Shown here: positions 55,504 to 62,960 of the stretch, piece after piece
Numbering within the stretch: the stretch's first letter is position 1
Layout: each line of letters starts with the position of its first letter
DNA from: Vulgatibacter incomptus
GTDB lineage: Bacteria > Myxococcota > Myxococcia > Myxococcales > Vulgatibacteraceae
Direction of reading: 5' to 3'
Length of the DNA: 64,000 bases
NCBI RefSeq assembly: GCF_001263175.1
Contig: NZ_CP012332.1
Coordinates: 1,609,501-1,673,500 of the forward strand
The notes under the pieces: model-generated
Database searches by the model: none
Told to the model about the DNA's origin: nothing
Seen by the model: the letters and a program-made list of their open reading frames with translations, nothing else
Program-made: the position numbers and the translations under genes

Positions 55504-57564
55504 TCAGAACTGCACGGCGGTCGGGACGGAAACGGAGTTGACGAGAGGGTTTCCGATCCCGAGCTGGCCACGCGCATTCGATCCCCAGCAATAGATCGTC
55601 CCGTCGGTCGCGACGGCGCACGTCTGCTCGTCCCTGGCTTCGATCGCAGCGAACGTGAGACCGCCGGCGACCCGAACCGGCGAGCTCGCCGATCCCCCCG
55701 GGCGGCCGAGCTGGCCGTTTCCGTTCTCCCCCCAGCACCAGGCGACTCCCGTCGAATCCAGCGCACAGGTGTGGCTCGAGCCGCCCGTGATGGCGACGAA
55801 GGTCACGCCGGAAGGGGGAGTGACCAGATTGGGCGAGTAGGTCTGGCTTCCGCTCGCGCTCGAACCGAGCTGACCGGAGTAGTTGGCTCCCCAGCAATAC
55901 GTGGTTCCGGCGCTCGTGATTGCGCAGGTGTGGCTGCCGCCCAGGCCGAACGCGTCGACGGGTCCGGGGAGAGGCGGCCGAACCGGCCGCGAGACGACAC
56001 TGTCGTGCCCGATTCCGAGCCGGCCGGAGTTGTTGAACCCCCAGCAATAGAGGTCACCGCTCGAAGTGACACCACAGGTATGGAAGACGCTGCTCTTGAG
56101 TAGAGACAGCTCGAGCAGGGGCTGTCCTGCTCCCGGCGATTGGACCTGGAGTGGCACCTCGCTCTCGTCGGTGGAGGAGCTGCCGAGCTCGTGATCGCTG
56201 GAGTTGTACCCCCAGCAATACGGGTTCCCCTGCAGATTGGTGGCGCAGTTGGAGTAGTAGCCCGACGCCATCGAGCTGAAGGAGCTCGACGAAATGCGAA
56301 GCGGAACTACCGAGTAGTCGAGAAACGGGTCGCCGAGCTCCAGGTTTCCGTTCTCGCCCCAGCAATAGACCTCGTCGTCCAAGGTGACGCCGCACGTGAA
56401 ATCGCTCCCCGCCGAGATCGAGCGGAACGAGAGGCCGATGGTCGCTTGCACGGCCCCGAACTCGTCGTCGCCCTCCGCGCCCATTCCGAGCTGTCCGAGG
56501 TCGTTGCTTCCCCAGCACCAGATCTCTCCCGTACGGAGCAGCGCGCACGTGTGGGTCTCGCCCATCGCGAGCTGCACCGCGGGCCGACGCGGCGTCACGG
56601 TGATCATGGCCTGGCCCTGTCGACCGCTGGTCGACGCCGTGATCGTGGCGACGCCGGCGGCGACCGCCGTGGCCGTTCCGGTCGAGTCGACCGACGCGAC
56701 GTTCGGATCCGAAGATGACCAGGCGATGGTCCTGCCCTGTAGAACCGTCCCAGTGTCGTCGACGGCCTGTACCTGCAACGTCACCAGGTCACCGACACTC
56801 AGTGTGAAGGGTCCACCCAAAACATAAACGGCGGAGACGTCTGCCTGGTTCACGACGACGTCGAGCTCGGCCTCCACTCCGTCGACCGTGGCGGTGATCG
56901 TTGCCGTGCCCAAGTGGACGCCGGTCACCCGTCCGGCGGCGTTCACCAGCGCGATCCCGTGGTTGGACGATGCCCACGCGACCGTCTTGCCGGTGACCTC
57001 GCGATCGCCTTCGTCGTAGGCCCTGGCCGTGAGCTGGATCGACTTGTTCTCCTTCACCGTCGGTGCGACAGGCGTCAGGTCGACCCGGACGACCACGCCA
57101 ACGTTGCCCTCGTCTCCAGCGCCCCCGCCGACGCCACCCTCGCCCCCGTGCCCGGAAACGCCCCCTTCACCGCCGGCGCCATCGCCCCCCGAGCCTCCCG
57201 TCTCGCCGGAGCCGCCCTCGCCACCGTGGCCCGCATCGCCGCCGTGTCCACCCGCGCCGGCGTCGCCACCACCGTGCCCGCCGGAGCCGCCCTGCCCACC
57301 GCCGCCGTGCCCAGCGTGACCTCCGCCGCCGCCCTGCCCAGCGGAACCGCCGTCCCCGCCCGCTCCAGCTTCTCCACCGCCGCTCCCGGCGATACCGCCA
57401 CTGCCTCCATCGCCGGACGTGCCGGGATCGCGGTGTGACGACGAACCGCCACAAGCGGCGGCGACCAGCAGAAGGAGGGAAGCGAGCATGGCCGCCCCTC
57501 CTCCTGCTCCGCGCGGAGCGACCATCCGCCGTTCGTGTGAACCAACCAGAAGCGTGCGGGCCAT
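55504..57564 (-). CDS. RCC1-repeat lipoprotein 1 (Gly-rich linker, two BIG2 domains, seven-blade propeller)
   Basis: The product is 686 aa, starting at ATG 57564 with GGAAG upstream. A signal with lipobox VAAAC (Cys about 38) is followed by about 110 residues of Gly/Ala/His-rich linker (GGxGGxGG). Two bacterial Ig-like BIG2 modules follow, each ending VGTATITA-like. Then come seven RCC1 blades of pattern HTCAL...YCWGxNxxGQLG. Each blade carries two Cys, which could form one disulfide per blade. The seven blades would close a propeller on the cell surface. The ligand is unknown. It is closely related to the next two genes and arose by tandem duplication. Confidence 0.9.
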   Translation of the reverse strand: MARTLLVGSHERRMVAPRGAGGGAAMLASLLLLVAAACGGSSSHRDPGTSGDGGSGGIAGSGGGEAGAGGDGGSAGQGGGGGHAGHGGGGQGGSGGHGGGDAGAGGHGGDAGHGGEGGSGETGGSGGDGAGGEGGVSGHGGEGGVGGGAGDEGNVGVVVRVDLTPVAPTVKENKSIQLTARAYDEGDREVTGKTVAWASSNHGIALVNAAGRVTGVHLGTATITATVDGVEAELDVVVNQADVSAVYVLGGPFTLSVGDLVTLQVQAVDDTGTVLQGRTIAWSSSDPNVASVDSTGTATAVAAGVATITASTSGRQGQAMITVTPRRPAVQLAMGETHTCALLRTGEIWCWGSNDLGQLGMGAEGDDEFGAVQATIGLSFRSISAGSDFTCGVTLDDEVYCWGENGNLELGDPFLDYSVVPLRISSSSFSSMASGYYSNCATNLQGNPYCWGYNSSDHELGSSSTDESEVPLQVQSPGAGQPLLELSLLKSSVFHTCGVTSSGDLYCWGFNNSGRLGIGHDSVVSRPVRPPLPGPVDAFGLGGSHTCAITSAGTTYCWGANYSGQLGSSASGSQTYSPNLVTPPSGVTFVAITGGSSHTCALDSTGVAWCWGENGNGQLGRPGGSASSPVRVAGGLTFAAIEARDEQTCAVATDGTIYCWGSNARGQLGIGNPLVNSVSVPTAVQF

Positions 57565-57695
57565 TGATCTCTTCCTTTCGGCGGCTTCAATGCGGAATGG
57601 ACCGCCCCTCGAGCTAGATGATTCCTCGTTGCGACGGGACGAAGTTCCGCCAACCGCCCAAGGACCGATTCGCAAACCAATTCCAGACAAAAGAA

Positions 57696-57733
57696 GCGGC
57701 CTCGAGCGGATGATCGTGTCCGCGCGAGGCCGC
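57696..57733. terminator. Terminator copy after RCC1 gene 2
   Basis: GCGGCCTCG (57696-57704) and CGAGGCCGC (57725-57733) repeat the hairpin at 55460 almost base for base, including the loop ATGATC-GTGTC. It follows the stop of RCC1 gene 2 (minus strand). Confidence 0.8.
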
Positions 57734-57739
57734 CTCGAA

Positions 57740-59788
57740 TCAGAACTGCACCGCGGTCGGGACGTCGACCCAGTCGACGAAATCGCCGATCCCGAGCTGC
57801 CCGCCCCAGTTGTCGCCCCAGCAGTAGATCGATTCGTCCGTGGCGACCGCGCACGTCTGGTCGGCGCGCGCCGCGATTGCACGGAACGTCAGGTCGCCGG
57901 ATACGAGTACCGGAACGCTCGAGTCGCCACCCGGTCGCCCGAGCTGGCCGGACCAATTCCCGCCCCAGCACCACGCGGAGCCGGTCGAGTCCAGAGCGCA
58001 GGTGTGTTCCTCCCCTGCTGCGATTGCCACGACGGACAAACCGGGAGGCAGCGCTACCGGAGTGGGCGTCGGGATCCGGGTACTGGTTCCTCCCGTGCCG
58101 AGCTGACCGTTCAGGTTTCGTCCCCAGCAGCTCACCTCGCCGGAGTCCATGACTGCGCAGGTGTGGGCCACGCCCAATGCGAAGTCGACGACTCCACCCG
58201 CCTTTGTCGCGAACGGTCTCTCGACGACATTGGTGTTTCCAGTCCCGACCTGGCCTCGATTGTTGTATCCCCAGCAGAAGAGCTCGCCGGCTTCGGTCGC
58301 TCCGCAGGTGTGGTACGCGCCGCCTCGGATCGCCGTGAGCGCGAGAAGGGGCTGCCCCGCCGCTGGCGACGAGACCTGAACCGGATCCGCGCTGCCCCAG
58401 ATGGTCGGGGCGCCGAACTCGTGATCGTCCGAGTTGTAGCCCCAGCAATAGGGGTTCCCCTGGAGGATTGTCGCACAAGTTGAGAAATACATAGCGCCGA
58501 CGAGAGCAAACGGGGTCGACGAGACGTGGGTCGGTTCCCAGGTGTACTCGACGTCAGGATCCCCGAGCTGCAAGTCCTCGTTCTCGCCCCAGCAGTAGAC
58601 CTGGTCGTCGAAGGTAACCCCGCAGGTATGCTGGCTCCCGGAGGTCAGCGAGCGGAAGGAGAAGCCCGCGGCTGCCGGTACCGGCGCATACTCCGCGATG
58701 CCGGCGAGCTCAGAGCCAAGCTGCCCGGAAAAGTTGATGCCCCAGCACCAGACGTCTCCCGTACCCAGCAGAGCGCAGGTGTGGGCTTCGCCCATGGCGA
58801 GGCTCACCTCCGGGGCCGGCGGGGTAACGGTGACGGTGGTTTGCCCCATGCGTCCTCCTACCGCGGCCGAGATCGTAGCGATGCCATGGCTCAGCGCCGT
58901 CGCGGTACCGTTCGAGTCGACGGAGACCAAATCGGGATCGGCAGAAGACCAGGTCACGGTCCTGCCCTGTAGAACCGTCCCGGTGTCGTCGACTACCTGC
59001 ACCTGCAGTGTCACAACGTCACCGACCCTCAGGGTGTAGGGCCCGCCTAGAATGTAGACGGCGGAGACGTCTGCCTGGTTCACGACGACGTCGACCTCGG
59101 CCTCCACTCCGTCGATCGTGGCGGTGATCGTGGTCGTTCCCGCGTGGACGCCGGTCACCCGGCCGGCGGAGCTCACCAGCGCGATCCCGTGGTCGGACGA
59201 TGCCCACGTAACCGCCTTGCCGGTGACCTCGCGATCGCCTTCATCGTAGGCCCTGGCCGTGAGCTGGATCGACTTGTTCTCCTTCACCGTCGGTGCTGCG
59301 GGCGTCACCGCAACCCGGACGACCACGCCAACGTTACCGTCGTCACCAGCGCCCCCGCCGGCGCCGGCCTCGCCCTCGCCCCCGTGCCCGGCAGCGCCAC
59401 CTTCACCGCCAGCGCCGCCTTCGCCTGCCGCTCCTCCCGTCCCGCCGTGGCCCGCATCGCCGCCGTGTCCACCGGCGCCGGCATCGCCACCGCCGTGCCC
59501 GCCGGAGCCTCCCTGCCCGCCGCCGCCGTGCCCCGCGTGACCTCCGTCGCCTCCCTGCCCTGCGGAACCGCCGTCCCCGCCCGCTCCAGCTTCACCACCG
59601 CCGCTCCCGGCGATGCCGCCAGAGCCTCCGGTGGATGTGCCGGGATCGTGATGGGACGAAGAACCGCCACAAGCGGCGGCGACCAACAGAAAGAGAGAAG
59701 CGAGCATGGCCACCCCTCCTCCTGCTTCGCGCGGAGCGACCGTCGGCCGTTCGAGTGAACCAACCAGACGCGTGAAGGGACTCGCCAT
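57740..59788 (-). CDS. RCC1-repeat lipoprotein 2
   Basis: The product is 682 aa, starting at ATG 59788 with AAAGGATG upstream. It has the same domain order as copy 1: lipobox AAACG after MLASLFLLV, a Gly/Ala/His-rich linker, two BIG2 modules and seven Cys-paired RCC1 blades ending PTAVQF. Large parts of the linker and the BIG2 region are nearly identical to copy 1 at the DNA level, whereas the blades have diverged. That pattern suggests relaxed linkers or gene conversion. The terminator at 57696 belongs to this copy. Confidence 0.9.
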   Translation of the reverse strand: MASPFTRLVGSLERPTVAPREAGGGVAMLASLFLLVAAACGGSSSHHDPGTSTGGSGGIAGSGGGEAGAGGDGGSAGQGGDGGHAGHGGGGQGGSGGHGGGDAGAGGHGGDAGHGGTGGAAGEGGAGGEGGAAGHGGEGEAGAGGGAGDDGNVGVVVRVAVTPAAPTVKENKSIQLTARAYDEGDREVTGKAVTWASSDHGIALVSSAGRVTGVHAGTTTITATIDGVEAEVDVVVNQADVSAVYILGGPYTLRVGDVVTLQVQVVDDTGTVLQGRTVTWSSADPDLVSVDSNGTATALSHGIATISAAVGGRMGQTTVTVTPPAPEVSLAMGEAHTCALLGTGDVWCWGINFSGQLGSELAGIAEYAPVPAAAGFSFRSLTSGSQHTCGVTFDDQVYCWGENEDLQLGDPDVEYTWEPTHVSSTPFALVGAMYFSTCATILQGNPYCWGYNSDDHEFGAPTIWGSADPVQVSSPAAGQPLLALTAIRGGAYHTCGATEAGELFCWGYNNRGQVGTGNTNVVERPFATKAGGVVDFALGVAHTCAVMDSGEVSCWGRNLNGQLGTGGTSTRIPTPTPVALPPGLSVVAIAAGEEHTCALDSTGSAWCWGGNWSGQLGRPGGDSSVPVLVSGDLTFRAIAARADQTCAVATDESIYCWGDNWGGQLGIGDFVDWVDVPTAVQF

Positions 59789-59931
59789 GGATCACATCCT
59801 TTCGACGACTTCAGATCGTTACGGACCTACCTTCGAGCTCGCGATTTCCTCGATGCCGGCGATATTCCACGGCGCCGGATTCCCGGACTTCCCGCGGTCC
59901 CGCGTGAATGAACATCGAGAATCGATTGAAC

Positions 59932-59950
59932 GTGTCACACAGTGTGCCAC
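59932..59950. promoter_or_regulatory. 19-bp near-perfect palindrome upstream of RCC1 gene 2
   Basis: GTGTCACACAGTGTGCCAC reads the same on both strands except for the centre and one mismatched pair. It lies 144 bases before the start of the RCC1 gene 2, in the 257-bp gap 59789-60045, which holds no gene. A dimeric regulator could bind it. Confidence 0.45.
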
Positions 59951-60000
59951 ACCAAGAGAGCCAGATCACTCCTGCCCGGCCGTTCAGCGCGTAGGCGCGC

Positions 60001-60033
60001 CTCGGGCGACCGGTTTCGAACCAGCCGCCCGAG
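60001..60033 (-). terminator. Terminator of RCC1 gene 3
   Basis: CTCGGGCG (60001-60008) pairs with CGCCCGAG (60026-60033), with an inner GGTT-TCG-AACC. It is 13 bases past the stop of the minus-strand RCC1 gene 3. Confidence 0.6.
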
Positions 60034-60045
60034 ATGCTCCATGCG

Positions 60046-62091
60046 TCAGAATTGCACGGCGGTTGGAACGTCGACAGAAACGAGGTCGGGACGGCCGATT
60101 CCTAGACGCCCATCGATGATCGTCGAATCGTTGGCGTTCGAGCCCCAGCAGTAGACGGATCCGTCGGTCGCAATCGCGCAGGTCTGGTGCTCCCTCGCCG
60201 CGATCTGCGTGAAGGTGAGATCGCCTGCTACCTGAACCGGGACCTCGGACGCGGGGCCCGGCCGTCCGAGCTGCCCGCGGGCGTTCGAGCCCCAGCACCA
60301 GGCAGCGCCCGACGAGTCGAGCGCGCAGGTGTGTTGAATGCCTCCGGTGAAGGCGACGAAGGCGACTCCCGGATTCGAGACCTGGACGGGATTCGAGCGG
60401 TTCGCGCCGGCGGTTCCGTTCCCGAGCTTGCCCATGGTGCTCTCCCCCCAGCAGACGCTGGTGCCGCTCGGGTCGTTGGCACAGACGTGGTTCTCTCCCG
60501 TCCCGAACACGTCGAGCGTCAGTCCTGGGAACGGCGACGTAGGGCGAAGTCGCGCGGAGAAGTCTCCGGTGGCGAGCTGCCCGTAGCCGTTGTAGCCCCA
60601 GCAGATGAGCTCGCCGGAGCTCGAGAGTCCGCACGTGTGGTTCAGCCCACCGCTCAGCCAGGCGAACTCGATCGGCTGCATTCCATCAACCGGCGATGCG
60701 ACCTGCAGCGGAACGCTGCTGTAATTCGTCTCCCCCGGATACCCCAGCTCGCGGTCGCTGGAGTTGTAGCCCCAACACCAGGCGTGACCCTGGAGATCGG
60801 CGGCGCAGTTGAAGCGGTACGAAGAGGTGACGAAGGCGAAGGGGTCCGGAACCACGAGGATCGGCTGCGCGGAGCTGGAGATCCCGCTCCTTCCGAGCTG
60901 CAATCGATCGTTCCGTCCCCAGCAGTAGAGCTCGTCATCGACGGTGACACCGCAGGTGTGGTCCTCGCCGGCGGAGAGGGACCGGAACGCGAGGCCGAAG
61001 GTCGACTGAACCGGCGCGTACACATTGGCGCCGCTGGCGCCGGTGCCGAGCTGGCCGTAGGCGTTGCTGCCCCAGCACCAGACCTCCCCATTCTGCAGGA
61101 GGCACGTGTGGTTTCGGCCCATCGCCAGCTCCATGTTGGCCGTGGCCGCGTGGACCGTGACGGACGTCTCGGCGCGAGCGCTCCCGACCTCGACGGCGAC
61201 CGTCGCAACGCCTGGCGCGATCGCGGAGAGGTTCCCCTCCGAATCGACGGATGCAATGGCGGCGTTCGACGAGGACCAGGTCGGCGTCCGGCCCAGGAGC
61301 GGCAGACCCTCGTTGTCGACGACGCTGGCCACCAAGAAGCGGACCTCGCCGACGACGAGGTCGTACGGACCATTGAGGATGATCACGCGGGCCACCGCGG
61401 CCTCGGCGACCGTCACGGTGGTCTCGCCCGCCACGCCTTCGATCTCGGCGGTGATCTTGACGGTGCCGACACGCAAGCCCGTGACGACACCCGCGGAGCT
61501 CACCCGCGCGACGTGAGCGTCGGAGGTTCGCCATTGCACCGTCCGGTCGGCGACCTTCGCGCCGTGCTGATCGAATGCGTCGGCGTTCAGCCGAATGGAC
61601 TTGTTTTCGAGCACGGTCGGAGCGGACGGCGTCACATCCACCCGGACCACTACGACCTCGCCCTCGCCACCTCCGGAGCCTCCGGTTCCCGTATCGCCGC
61701 CCGTTCCGGTTTCACCGCCCGTGCCTGTGTCGCCGCCCGTTCCGGTGTCACCACCCGTGCCTGTGTCGCCACCCGTGCCGGTGTCGCCACCCGTGCCTGT
61801 GTCGCCCCCCGTGCCGGTGGTGCCACCCGTGCCTGTGTCGCCACCCGTGCCTGTGTCGCCACCTGTGCCGGTAGTGCCACCCGTGCCCGGGTTGCCACCG
61901 GTTCCGGGGTCTCCACCCACTCCTCCCGAGCCGGCATGTCCGCCCGTGCCGCCCGTTGACACTTCGGAGTCGTGCCCCGCCGAATCGCTGCAAGCGGGCG
62001 CGAGTGTAAGAGCGAGGGCGGCTGCCATTGCCAACCCGAACGCAGGAAGATCGAGCCTGCGCCGAACCATGCGAGCAAATGCGCGTTCCAT
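60046..62091 (-). CDS. RCC1-repeat lipoprotein 3 with 18-bp minisatellite linker
   Basis: The product is about 681 aa. ATG 62091 is preferred because GGGGA lies five bases upstream; ATG 62103 is also in frame. The signal ends LTLAPAC. The linker is not the Gly/His type of copies 1 and 2 but about 13 units of DTGTGG and variants. Two BIG2 modules and seven RCC1 blades (HTCLLQNGEVWCWGSNAYGQLG and similar) follow, ending VPTAVQF. The propeller is homologous to copies 1 and 2 but more distant. No catalytic residue is recognised. Confidence 0.9.
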   Translation of the reverse strand: MERAFARMVRRRLDLPAFGLAMAAALALTLAPACSDSAGHDSEVSTGGTGGHAGSGGVGGDPGTGGNPGTGGTTGTGGDTGTGGDTGTGGTTGTGGDTGTGGDTGTGGDTGTGGDTGTGGDTGTGGETGTGGDTGTGGSGGGEGEVVVVRVDVTPSAPTVLENKSIRLNADAFDQHGAKVADRTVQWRTSDAHVARVSSAGVVTGLRVGTVKITAEIEGVAGETTVTVAEAAVARVIILNGPYDLVVGEVRFLVASVVDNEGLPLLGRTPTWSSSNAAIASVDSEGNLSAIAPGVATVAVEVGSARAETSVTVHAATANMELAMGRNHTCLLQNGEVWCWGSNAYGQLGTGASGANVYAPVQSTFGLAFRSLSAGEDHTCGVTVDDELYCWGRNDRLQLGRSGISSSAQPILVVPDPFAFVTSSYRFNCAADLQGHAWCWGYNSSDRELGYPGETNYSSVPLQVASPVDGMQPIEFAWLSGGLNHTCGLSSSGELICWGYNGYGQLATGDFSARLRPTSPFPGLTLDVFGTGENHVCANDPSGTSVCWGESTMGKLGNGTAGANRSNPVQVSNPGVAFVAFTGGIQHTCALDSSGAAWCWGSNARGQLGRPGPASEVPVQVAGDLTFTQIAAREHQTCAIATDGSVYCWGSNANDSTIIDGRLGIGRPDLVSVDVPTAVQF
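61680..61930. repeat. 18-bp minisatellite inside RCC1 gene 3
   Basis: About 13 tandem copies of an 18-base unit (plus strand GTGTCGCCACCCGTGCCG with variants) encode the DTGTGG linker. Because each unit is six codons, gain or loss of units changes linker length without a frameshift. Confidence 0.85.
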
Positions 62092-62277
62092 GTCGGTCCC
62101 CATTTCTGCCGACGTCGCCTCGTCTCACCCGCCCGCAACGCATCGACCGCCCAACCGAAATCAGCGCAGTCAAAACATCGGCACTTCAAAGACTATCACG
62201 TACGGCGATAGGGATCACGCACGCGGGATCCGCCTGACCGGACGTGCGGCGAAGACTCGTCCATGAGAACGGGAGGG

Positions 62278-62697
62278 CTACCGAGGCTCGACGCGAACCT
62301 TGGTGACGCCCTTCGAGACGAAGCCCAGCTCGTGGGCCAACGATCGGGAGAGATCGATCACCCTCCCCTTCGAGAACGGGCCACGGTCGTTCACGCGGCA
62401 GGAGACGGCCTTGCCGTTCTCGAGTCGGGTGACCCGGAGCCACGTGCCGAAACGGTGGGTCCGATGGGCGCAGGTGGCGGCGGCGCCGTCGTACCTCTCG
62501 CCGCTCGCGGTCTTCCGACCTTCGAGCGAGCGGGCGTAGAACGAGGCCATGCCCACCTCGGTCCCGTCACGCGGCGCCGTCTCCTTGGGGCCGCCGGTCG
62601 TCCGCGGAGTGGGCTCGCCCCCCGGGCGCCCTCCCGGCTTCGGCGCCGTGGCGCACGCACCGAGCGAGAGGAGAAGGAGGGGGAGCACCATGCGCAT
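62278..62697 (-). CDS. rlpA: RlpA-like septal ring lipoprotein/lytic transglycosylase
   Basis: The product is 139 aa. ATG 62697 follows GGAAGG. Lipobox LGAC (Cys about 15) is followed by a Pro/Gly spacer and the double-psi beta-barrel: GMASFYARSLEGRKTASGERYD, then VNDRGPFSKGRVIDLSRSLAHELGF. RlpA cleaves denuded peptidoglycan strands; the Asp of VNDRGPF is the expected catalytic position. The SPOR domain is absent, so it is a short form. It sits between RCC1 genes 3 and 4. Confidence 0.93.
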   Translation of the reverse strand: MRMVLPLLLLSLGACATAPKPGGRPGGEPTPRTTGGPKETAPRDGTEVGMASFYARSLEGRKTASGERYDGAAATCAHRTHRFGTWLRVTRLENGKAVSCRVNDRGPFSKGRVIDLSRSLAHELGFVSKGVTKVRVEPR

Positions 62698-62839
62698 GTC
62701 GGATCCTTCCGTTGGAGGGCACTGCATGGGAGAGCCTATCCCATGCGGCGGTGCAAGCCCTCCTGGAAAGAGGCCCGGAGCCAGGCGCAGGGCGGAACGG
62801 CCGCTGGGCTCGGCCGAGCAACAGCGCAGGACGCGCGAA

Positions 62840-62866
62840 CGCCCTGTGAAGAACGCTCACAGGGCG
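62840..62866 (-). terminator. Hairpin downstream of RCC1 gene 4
   Basis: CGCCCTGTGA (62840-62849) and TCACAGGGCG (62857-62866) form a perfect 10-bp stem. It lies about 95 bases past the stop of the minus-strand RCC1 gene 4. The rest of 62698-62960 shows no gene. Confidence 0.6.
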
Positions 62867-62960
62867 TCGACGCTAAACCTGGATCACGCTCCGGCGTGAA
62901 AGGAGCGCGATCGACCTCGGTTCCATGGGAGCCGCGATTTCCATCGCGAGCTCCCAGGCT

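Noticed and set aside
57100-57450. Plus-strand Pro/Arg-rich open frames over the Gly-rich linkers
   Set aside because: They are shadows of the GGxGG linker on the coding strand.
61680-61930. CRISPR array
   Set aside because: The 18-bp units are contiguous with no unique spacers, lie within a coding frame and encode a Gly-Thr linker.
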